From Clostridium jeddahitimonense (GTDB lineage Bacteria > Bacillota > Clostridia > Clostridiales > Clostridiaceae): a DNA stretch of 64,000 nt. Where the stretch lies: the NCBI GenBank assembly GCA_000753455.2, contig LM994670.1, positions 3,098,506-3,162,505 on the forward strand, in the 5' to 3' direction. Numbering within the stretch: position 1 is the first letter of the stretch; each line of letters opens with the position of its first letter. The notes below the pieces were generated by a model. The model did no database searches. It saw only the letters and a program-made list of their open reading frames with translations, and had not been told where the DNA came from. Made by a program: the position numbers and the translations under genes. Below, in pieces: positions 57,596-64,000 of this stretch.

Positions 57596-57615
57596 TCTTA
57601 AACTTATATTAATAA

Positions 57616-57650
57616 AACACTAAGCAATATAATTTTTATTGCTTAGTGTT
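57616..57650. terminator. Shared terminator of speE and the second FliB-like gene
   Basis: A perfect 14-bp stem AACACTAAGCAATA / TATTGCTTAGTGTT (57616-57629, 57637-57650) with a 7-nt loop, between convergent genes. Confidence 0.85.
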
Positions 57651-57677
57651 TAGTAAATAATATAGGCCTTTCTCTTT

Positions 57678-58820
57678 TTAAAATAAGCTTATAAAACATA
57701 AATATCCTATTTCTAAAATAGGATCTCCAAATCCATCTTCAATAAATTCTATAACTGAATCGCTATTATTTCCAATAGCTCTAGAAAAACATACAATATA
57801 ATCTTTAATATCTTCTAACTTTATATTGTTATCGTCCCTTATAGAGTAATTTAAAAACACAGCATATCTAACTAATAAATATTCTATTATTATCATTTGA
57901 AGTGAAAGTGCTAATTCTTCAATATCATCACTTATACAACTACTTAAAACTTTAGCAATTATACAATTTTTAATTAACATATTATAATCTTCAAACTTAT
58001 CTTTGAAAATTTCCCATTTACACAAAATATGCTCTAAATTTACTTCTTCAGCATAGTGTGAAATATCTTTTAATAGAATTTCCAACCCTGAAACCTCTTT
58101 ATAATTTTCTATAATATCTAAAAATAAATTGTTTATCTCTTTAATAGACTCATATTTATTTATCTCTATATCATCATAAATATCTATAAGTTCTTTTAAA
58201 TATTTATTATCTTCAAAATACTCAAATTCACTTAATAATAAATCTTCTGTAATTTCCTCATTATCTAAAATGTTTAATAACATCTGAAAACTTAAAATAA
58301 GTTTTTTATCTAACTCCAAATTATCTCTATTTATTATATTAACTATATTTTCTCTAATCTTAAGCTCTAATAAATCTTCATATGAACTTTCAAACCCATT
58401 GTTATCCATCTTTATTTCATTATCTATCTTACTTATAATCTCAACTACTTCTGGGCACGCACAAGACAATGAAATTTCTTTTATGCTTTCAAATCTATTC
58501 TCTACTCTAGGAAATGTACGACATGTTAAAGATAAGTATTCATCTCCCCTCTCTTTAACTATATTGCATAATCCTTTATGGTCAAGGAGTAAACATCTTT
58601 CGCTAGTTTCTTTATTTATTAGGTATTCTTTTTTTCTTCCACATTTATTTACTTTAACATTATTTAAAAGGCTATTATCCTCTATATTCTTCCACTTACT
58701 ATAAGTTTCATAATCTATTGCAATATCCCAACCTTCACAACATGTAAAATTACATTTATCTGCAATACATTTAAACTTATCATAGTATGATATCTTTGAT
58801 ATATTTATTTCTTTATTCAT
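57678..58820 (-). CDS. FliB-family lysine N-methylase-like protein, second copy
   Basis: 380 residues. C18, C23, C27 and C28 (FKCIADKCNFTCC) have the same spacing as in the copy at 597-1808. The second cysteine zone is ERCLLLDHKGLC then LTCRTFPR. Beyond these the two copies differ, so it is an old duplication or separate gain. No flagellar gene is near. The gene is monocistronic. Its substrate protein is unknown. Confidence 0.8.
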   Translation of the reverse strand: MNKEINISKISYYDKFKCIADKCNFTCCEGWDIAIDYETYSKWKNIEDNSLLNNVKVNKCGRKKEYLINKETSERCLLLDHKGLCNIVKERGDEYLSLTCRTFPRVENRFESIKEISLSCACPEVVEIISKIDNEIKMDNNGFESSYEDLLELKIRENIVNIINRDNLELDKKLILSFQMLLNILDNEEITEDLLLSEFEYFEDNKYLKELIDIYDDIEINKYESIKEINNLFLDIIENYKEVSGLEILLKDISHYAEEVNLEHILCKWEIFKDKFEDYNMLIKNCIIAKVLSSCISDDIEELALSLQMIIIEYLLVRYAVFLNYSIRDDNNIKLEDIKDYIVCFSRAIGNNSDSVIEFIEDGFGDPILEIGYLCFISLF

Positions 58821-58925
58821 ATTTCAACTCCAATTATTATGTTTAATTTCTTAATTTTAACATAATAAATAGTAAAAATCCTTAACTTTCTTTTTATGAA
58901 CTATTTTTAATTTTTTATAAATTTA

Positions 58926-58952
58926 AAGCTCTTAGGTATTACCTAAGAGCTT
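58926..58952 (-). terminator. Terminator overlapping the end of the thiZ-like gene
   Basis: A perfect 12-bp stem AAGCTCTTAGGT / ACCTAAGAGCTT (58926-58937, 58941-58952) with a 3-nt loop. The stop codon at 58932-58934 lies inside the stem, so the last codons of the ATPase are part of the terminator. Confidence 0.85.
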
Positions 58953-59663
58953 CAAAACATTTCTTTTAATTTCAATAAATTCTTTAGTTAAGGATATCTC
59001 CTCATAATTATCACGAGAAATATCTACTTTAACCTCACCTTTTATAATGGCTGGTTTTTCTGATATAACGTAAATTCTATCAGATATTAGGATTGCTTCA
59101 TCAATATCATGAGTTATAAACAATATAGTTGAATTTGTTTTCTTCTTTAATCCTACTAACCACTTCTGTAATTTTCCTCTGGTTATAGAATCTAACGCTC
59201 CAAATGGTTCATCTAAGAGCATAATATCATTAGACGTTAAGTAAGTCTTCAATAAGTTTGCTCTTTGCTTCATCCCCCCTGATAGTTGACTAGGATATTT
59301 TTCTTGAAAACCTTCAAGTCCAAATATACCTATATGTTTTTCAACAATTTCTCTTGCTTCTTTTTTCTTCATCCCATTAAGAACTAACGGTATTGCAATA
59401 TTATCTATAACCTTTTTCCATGGAACCATCATATCCTTTTGATACATATAACTAACATCCCCATTGATATTTAAGCTGCCACCATCAACTTCTGTTAATT
59501 TAGTTATAATATTAAATATAGTACTCTTGCCACTTCCAGAAGGTCCAACAATAGTTACTAACTCACCTTTATTAACATTAAAGCTAATATCTTTTAATAT
59601 CTTCATACCATCATAAGATTTACTTATTCCATTTAATAGAATTTTACTTTGGTAAGAATTCAT
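58932..59663 (-). CDS. thiZ: ABC transporter ATP-binding protein, thiamine-precursor (ThiZ-like)
   Basis: About 243 residues. Walker [10 protein letters not shown], signature [11 protein letters not shown], Walker [13 protein letters not shown], and the H-loop ITHD. It is of the nitrate/taurine type that powers ThiXYZ. The start is taken at ATG 59663, which follows GAGG by 9 bases and overlaps the binding-protein gene by 20 bases. The frame could also open at GTG 59678. Its role follows from the TPP riboswitch upstream of the operon. Confidence 0.85.
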   Translation of the reverse strand: MNSYQSKILLNGISKSYDGMKILKDISFNVNKGELVTIVGPSGSGKSTIFNIITKLTEVDGGSLNINGDVSYMYQKDMMVPWKKVIDNIAIPLVLNGMKKKEAREIVEKHIGIFGLEGFQEKYPSQLSGGMKQRANLLKTYLTSNDIMLLDEPFGALDSITRGKLQKWLVGLKKKTNSTILFITHDIDEAILISDRIYVISEKPAIIKGEVKVDISRDNYEEISLTKEFIEIKRNVLKLLGNT

Positions 59664-60645
59664 TAGTATAAGCCTCACTTGCTTCTAAATTTTCTTGAAT
59701 CAATTCATTTTCTAATAAGAATTGAGTGTAGTTATTCCAAACACTATCCTTCATTTCTCCCCATCTAGATGCATCAGCTTTATATTCATTAGCTAAAAAC
59801 TTTTGGCTTTCAATAGCCAGTTGTTCATCTATTTCTGGAACTGCCTTAACTAAAATCTTTGCTGATTCTTCTGGATTTGCAATTGCATATTCATATCCCT
59901 TTGATGTTGCTTCCATAAACTTTGATACCATATCACCTTTTTCTGAAAGCACACTTTCTGAAGATGCTATTATAGGCGTATAGTAATCTAATCTTTCATC
60001 TAACTCTCTAAGTGGTATATAATTAATATCAAAATTTCTTAATTTTGCTGATATATTTGTCCACCCTTCAAAAGTCCATTCAAAATCAATATTATTTTTA
60101 GTAGCTATAAAGAAATCTTCGGTTCCTACGTCTACTGTAGTTAACTTAGAAAAGTCTGAACCATTCTTTTCCATCACAGCCTTTAAAATAGCTTTTTCAC
60201 TTGGACCACCGTATCCGCCATAAACTTTGCCCTCAAAATCCTTTACTGTTGTAATATTCTTTTCTTTAGGTGAAGCAAATCCTGAAGTATTATGTTGAAT
60301 AATAGTTGCTATAGCTTTTACCGGAAGAGGGTTATCTGAAGTTTTCGCATATGTTAAATCTTCTTGGTAACTTACAGCAAAATCTCCTTTTCCTGCTGAT
60401 ATTAATTGTAATGATGAACCTTCTGATGGTTGAATTATTTCAACATCAAGTCCTAAATCCTCATAATATCCAAGTTCTTTAGCTACATAAAATCCAGTAT
60501 GATTTGTATTAGGCGTCCAATCTAATATTAGCTTTACTTTTTCTAATCCATTTCCCTCTGACTTTTCACTTTTAGCTCCACATCCACCAAGAAATAAAGT
60601 AGATGCTAATCCTAATGCAATCAATGATATTATCTTTTTTTTCAT
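59644..60645 (-). CDS. thiY: ABC substrate-binding lipoprotein, THI5/NMT1 family (ThiY-like)
   Basis: 333 residues. The lipobox LGGC places the lipid on Cys22. The mature domain matches the NMT1/THI5-like family ([21 protein letters not shown]), whose bacterial members bind formylaminopyrimidine or HMP. Control by the upstream TPP riboswitch supports a thiamine-precursor role. It is the second gene of the thiX-thiY-thiZ operon. Confidence 0.9.
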   Translation of the reverse strand: MKKKIISLIALGLASTLFLGGCGAKSEKSEGNGLEKVKLILDWTPNTNHTGFYVAKELGYYEDLGLDVEIIQPSEGSSLQLISAGKGDFAVSYQEDLTYAKTSDNPLPVKAIATIIQHNTSGFASPKEKNITTVKDFEGKVYGGYGGPSEKAILKAVMEKNGSDFSKLTTVDVGTEDFFIATKNNIDFEWTFEGWTNISAKLRNFDINYIPLRELDERLDYYTPIIASSESVLSEKGDMVSKFMEATSKGYEYAIANPEESAKILVKAVPEIDEQLAIESQKFLANEYKADASRWGEMKDSVWNNYTQFLLENELIQENLEASEAYTNEFLPK

Positions 60646-60678
60646 TTTTAATTCTCCTACTCTTTAGTATATAATATA

Positions 60679-61452
60679 TTATTTTTTTATTTTATTTTCC
60701 CTATTCCAAGGTGTTAATACCTTTTCAACTTTACCTATTATGTAAAACATAATCATACTCATAAGCACGATAACCACTATAGCTGCAAACATTTTATCTA
60801 AAGCATATGTGCTTCGAGCTCTTGTCATATATACTCCAAGTCCCTTATCTCCACCAAGCCATTCACCAATTACTGCACCCATAATACTATAAGTTGCAGC
60901 AATTCTAAGTCCAGAAAAGAAATTTATTATTCCATAAGGAAGCTTTAAGTGGAAAAATCTCTTTAATTTAGATGCTCCCATAAGTTTAAAATGATTAATT
61001 AAATCTTTATCTACACCTTCTAACCCATCGGAAATACTTATTACTATAGGAAAGAAACATACTATTACAACTACAATTATTTTAGGTAATGCTCCAAAAC
61101 CAAACCATATTATAAATAGCGGCGCTAATGCTATAACTGGAACAGTTTGAGATATTATAAAAACTGGATAAATAGCCTTTTTCACCATTGGTAATAAATC
61201 CATAATTATTGCTAATATTAATGCTAATAATACAGCTATCCCAAATCCAACTACACTTTCAAACAAAGTTGCAATAATATGAGGCATCATTGCTCCAAAG
61301 TTTTCATAAAGAGCCTTTATTATGTCACTTGGTGCAGGCATTATATATTTTTCTATTTCTAAAACCTTAATTATTAGCTCCCAAATAATAATTAGTGATA
61401 TTGAGAATATTATTGGCAAACTAATATCTAATATAGTTTTATTCTTTTTCAT
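60679..61452 (-). CDS. thiX: ABC transporter permease, thiamine-precursor (ThiX-like)
   Basis: 257 residues from ATG 61452, with six membrane segments and the EAA-type loop near residue 165 (HFKLMGASKLKRFFHLKLP, shortened). It belongs to the nitrate/taurine permease family. An earlier in-frame ATG at 61470 exists. GGAG 8 bases before 61452 makes the later start better. It is the first gene after the riboswitch terminator. It would bring in pyrimidine precursors such as formylaminopyrimidine or HMP. Confidence 0.85.
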   Translation of the reverse strand: MKKNKTILDISLPIIFSISLIIIWELIIKVLEIEKYIMPAPSDIIKALYENFGAMMPHIIATLFESVVGFGIAVLLALILAIIMDLLPMVKKAIYPVFIISQTVPVIALAPLFIIWFGFGALPKIIVVVIVCFFPIVISISDGLEGVDKDLINHFKLMGASKLKRFFHLKLPYGIINFFSGLRIAATYSIMGAVIGEWLGGDKGLGVYMTRARSTYALDKMFAAIVVIVLMSMIMFYIIGKVEKVLTPWNRENKIKK

Positions 61453-61527
61453 TTGCTTTACTCCTTTCATTTAGAATCTAAATTATTAGATGAAACATAC
61501 TATTTAAATTTTGAATCTCACTTAAAT

Positions 61528-61565
61528 AAAAAAACGTATAGTTTCCCTTCATTGAAAACTATACG
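61528..61565 (-). terminator. Riboswitch-controlled terminator of thiXYZ
   Basis: A 10-bp stem CGTATAGTTT / AAACTATACG (61535-61544, 61556-61565) is followed on the minus strand by seven U residues (61528-61534). It lies between the TPP aptamer and thiX, so it is the expression platform. Confidence 0.9.
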
Positions 61566-61601
61566 CTCGATAATTCTTAAATAACTCTATATCTATTTAC
61601 T

Positions 61602-61688
61602 ATCTTCCTACGTTGGCATTATCCAAATCAGGTTATTATGGGTCGAATTTTCAATTCCTCTCAGGCTTAATAGCCTCCCCAGATAAGT
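61602..61688 (-). promoter_or_regulatory. TPP riboswitch (THI element)
   Basis: On the minus strand the aptamer shows GGGGAGGC, CTGAGAGG, GACCC, ACCTGATTTGGATAATGCC and AACGTAGGAA in order, the complete thi-box. It differs from the consensus by only a base or two. It turns thiXYZ off when thiamine pyrophosphate is plentiful by allowing the terminator at 61528-61565 to form. Confidence 0.97.
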
Positions 61689-61757
61689 TCTTTTATAAAA
61701 TTTGTCTTTCACCTCATATTAAATGACTTTTATATATTTTGTCAATGATAATAATTA

Positions 61758-62504
61758 TTAATTTAATATTCTATTAAAATTATCATAAATTATATTAATA
61801 AGCTCTTCTTCACTAATTTTCTTTATATGAGCTATCTTTTTAACAACATTTTTTATTTCACTTGGATATCCATATTCTCCACTAACCCACTCCAATGCAG
61901 TCGGTCCATCTGTTTCTACTAAGAGCTTATCTATTGGAATTTTCATTAATATCTTTTCAGTTAAATTTGAATATCCAATATCAACACTTATAGTAAAATA
62001 GCATCCTAATTCTATAAACTTTTCTAAAATCTCTAAAGGTCCACTATACCAATGTATTATTACCTTATTATATTCAAGCTTTTTAAGTGAATTATAAACC
62101 TCTTCCTCTGCATTTTTAGTATGAATAGATATGTATTTATTTCTTTTAGCACTTTCTTCTAAAATAAAATAATATATTTCCCTTTGCTTTTCATCTAAAG
62201 TTCTATCTTCTACCCATAAGAAGTCTAATCCAATTTCTCCAATAAGCTTACTTTCTTCTATATATGGAATTAATTCTTTTAGTTTGCCTTTAAAACTACC
62301 TACACTATTTGGATGTATTCCAAATGTCGGAATAATAAATTTACTTTTTTTACTATACTTTTTATTTAAATTATAACTATTAATATCCATACTATTAGCT
62401 AAAGTAATTATTTTATTTTCATTTATATCTTTTATTGCTCTATCGATATTATCATTATAAAAATCCAAATGATTATGAGCATCTATATACATACTTCTTT
62501 TCAT
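61758..62504 (-). CDS. TatD-family metal-dependent hydrolase
   Basis: 248 residues. HNH metal ligands are in IDAHNHLDF, the Glu in GEIGLDF, His in IHTKN, His in HWYSG and Asp in ETDGP. Members are DNases or related hydrolases. A good GAGAGAG site precedes ATG 62504. It lies between thiXYZ and thiE and shares no clear link with thiamine. A few family residues (HxHLD read as HNHLD) vary, so the group is a side branch of classic TatD. Confidence 0.8.
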   Translation of the reverse strand: MKRSMYIDAHNHLDFYNDNIDRAIKDINENKIITLANSMDINSYNLNKKYSKKSKFIIPTFGIHPNSVGSFKGKLKELIPYIEESKLIGEIGLDFLWVEDRTLDEKQREIYYFILEESAKRNKYISIHTKNAEEEVYNSLKKLEYNKVIIHWYSGPLEILEKFIELGCYFTISVDIGYSNLTEKILMKIPIDKLLVETDGPTALEWVSGEYGYPSEIKNVVKKIAHIKKISEEELINIIYDNFNRILN

Positions 62505-62648
62505 TTTTTTATCTCTCTCAATTTCTATATCATTATTTTATTTATCTTCTTATTATATATATTAAATCTAATTTTTTATAATATTAGTAAACATTAATAA
62601 TTATAAGAAAATTCATACAGAAATCTGATTTAGTTACACAACTCTCTT

Positions 62649-63290
62649 CTAATACATCTTTCCTATCTTAATACTATTTACTTTTTCTTTTAATCTCTTT
62701 GTAGCCTCTTTAATATCTTTAGCCTTCATAATTGCAGATACTACAGCTATTCCACTAATTTTACTTCCTATCAGGACATCACAATTATTCTCATTTAATC
62801 CACCAATAGCTACAACAGGTATATCTACTACTTCACATATATTGCTTAATGTTGAAACTTCTGTTATTACTGTTGTAACTTTTGTAGTCGTTGGATAAAT
62901 AGCACCTACTCCTAAGTAATCAGCACCCTCACTTACAGCTTCTTTAGCCTGTTCAATAGTTTTAGTGGTAGCTCCAACTATCTTATTTTCTCCTAATAGC
63001 TTTCTTGCATATCTAACATTTATATCACTTTGACCAACATGAACTCCTGCTGCATCTATAGCCATTGCTATATCTATTCTATCATCTATTATCAAAGGAA
63101 TATTATATTTGTCGGTTATTTCTTTAACCTTCATTGCTAAGTTAAGATATTCCCTTCCATACCTTTCTTTTTCTCTTAGCTGCACTAATGTAACTCCAGC
63201 AGCACAAGCTTCTTCTACTCTTCTTAAAAAGTCTCTTTCATCTAGGCCTGTACTATCGGTTACTAAATATAAACTACAATCAAAATTCAT
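62649..63290 (-). CDS. thiE: Thiamine-phosphate synthase
   Basis: 213 residues. The motifs VQLREKERYG, IIDDRIDIAMAI, GVHVGQSD and VGATTKTIEQA, plus the C-terminal GIAVVSAIMKA, form the active site that joins HMP-pyrophosphate to thiazole phosphate. The start overlaps the end of thiM by 11 bases. It forms the salvage route with ThiM and the ThiXYZ importer, giving thiamine phosphate. Confidence 0.95.
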   Translation of the reverse strand: MNFDCSLYLVTDSTGLDERDFLRRVEEACAAGVTLVQLREKERYGREYLNLAMKVKEITDKYNIPLIIDDRIDIAMAIDAAGVHVGQSDINVRYARKLLGENKIVGATTKTIEQAKEAVSEGADYLGVGAIYPTTTKVTTVITEVSTLSNICEVVDIPVVAIGGLNENNCDVLIGSKISGIAVVSAIMKAKDIKEATKRLKEKVNSIKIGKMY

Positions 63291-64000
63291 CTTTACCCAC
63301 CATTCTTATCTTTATATTTTCTAAAATCTCTTCTACTTTAATAGTTGAAATATTATCTAATAATTCTATTTTAAAAGAGCCTGTTCCTCTAGCATTTCTA
63401 GAAAACTCTCCACTAACACCCATTATTACAGTTCCTAGAATAGAACCATTAATAATATCCTTAGTGCTTATACAGGTAGCAATTAATACATTTAACATGC
63501 ATCCTGTTCCCGTTATTTTAGAAAGCTCTTCACATCCATTTTCAATTATGTAAGTTTCATTTCCATCACTTACAATATCTATAGCTCCTGATGCAACTAC
63601 AACTGAATTTGTTTTTATTGCAAGCTCTCTTACTATATCAATATTGTTTTTAATAGTATCTTCAGTTGTAACATCTTCCTCACTTACATCAACGCCTTTT
63701 GATCTTGTATTAAGACCATAGATTGCCTTTATTTCAGACATATTTCCTTTAATAACACTTGGTTTACACCTATCTATAAATTCTAGTGCAAATCCTAGCC
63801 TTAATTTACTACAACTAACACCTACAATATCAATAATTGAAGGTATACCTTCTTCTCTAGCTCTTATTCCAGAAATCATAATTGACTTCATTCTATTATC
63901 ACTTATATTCCCAAGATTCACAGCTAATGATTTAGCTGAAGCTGTAATACCAGAAACTTCATCACAATGTTCAGCCATAATAGGTTTACCACCTACAGCT
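63280..64000 (-). CDS. thiM: Hydroxyethylthiazole kinase, N-terminus outside window
   Basis: Codons continue in frame beyond an internal ATG at 63978 up to the window edge (AVGGKPIM), matching the ThiM segment AVGASPIM. So the real start is to the right and about 30 residues are missing. The visible part shows DNVG-type DIVGVSCSKLR, VASGAIDIVSDG and GTGCMLNVLIA, the ATP and active-site cysteine region. It phosphorylates the thiazole moiety for ThiE. Confidence 0.95.
   Translation of the reverse strand, partial: AVGGKPIMAEHCDEVSGITASAKSLAVNLGNISDNRMKSIMISGIRAREEGIPSIIDIVGVSCSKLRLGFALEFIDRCKPSVIKGNMSEIKAIYGLNTRSKGVDVSEEDVTTEDTIKNNIDIVRELAIKTNSVVVASGAIDIVSDGNETYIIENGCEELSKITGTGCMLNVLIATCISTKDIINGSILGTVIMGVSGEFSRNARGTGSFKIELLDNISTIKVEEILENIKIRMVGKDEF

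Overview
The window is low-GC, AT-rich DNA of a clostridial kind. Clostridium sensu stricto is the best fit, judged from A/T-rich third codon positions, strong GGAGG ribosome binding sites, two hybrid-cluster proteins, YesM/YesN-type sugar sensors, PTS and ABC sugar importers and a TPP riboswitch. I do not name a species. Most genes lie on the minus strand; the plus-strand exceptions are an oxidoreductase pair (2079-4414), a sensor/regulator pair (50090-53315) and a spermidine pair (56314-57595). I saw no rRNA, tRNA, CRISPR array, insertion sequence or phage gene.

Layout. 1-372 is the end-on start of an RpiR-type regulator with two identical-class palindromes upstream. 597-1808 is a FliB-like lysine N-methylase, with a paralogue at 57678-58820. 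2079-4414 is a GlpA/GlpB-like oxidoreductase pair, followed by a relic of the C-terminal end of mscL. 4696-7725 holds a PAP2 phosphatase, an esterase and an AraC-type regulator. 7775-10203 is a BlaI repressor and M56 protease pair with two operators. 10388-11521 is an unusual free-standing protein ending in a toxin-type deaminase domain. 11653-12324 is a Crp/Fnr-family regulator. 12432-15823 is a response regulator, ABC transporter and histidine kinase module.

15997-22187 is beta-glucoside and alpha-glucoside use: oligo-1,6-glucosidase, 6-phospho-beta-glucosidase, a beta-glucoside PTS and a LicT antiterminator with two RAT sites. licT appears to start at ATT. The glucosidase leader carries a candidate three-way-junction RNA. 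22497-27074 is a nitrosative-stress cluster with two Hcp proteins, a DUF1858 protein and a hemerythrin, sharing palindromic operators. 27270-30113 pairs a 5'-nucleotidase-type phosphoesterase with an RNase J-like MBL protein.

30451-40451 is a sugar regulon: chitobiose phosphorylase, phosphohexomutase, YesM-type kinase, ABC importer and YesN-type regulator, with a cre site at the phosphorylase promoter. 40686-43603 holds two alpha/beta hydrolases and a sugar O-acetyltransferase. 43807-53315 is a second sugar regulon: ROK kinase, GHL6-type glycosidase, ABC importer and a divergent YesM/YesN pair. 53399-55952 is oleate hydratase and a TetR-type regulator with a palindrome between them. 56240-57595 is speD/speE with a strong promoter and a 16-residue leader ORF. 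58932-64000 is thiamine salvage: TPP-riboswitch-controlled ThiXYZ-like importer, a TatD nuclease, thiE and a partial thiM.

The main candidates for something new are the lone deaminase protein, the structured RNA in front of the glucosidase gene, the ATT start of licT, the leader ORF of speD and the GHL6/ROK sugar pathway.
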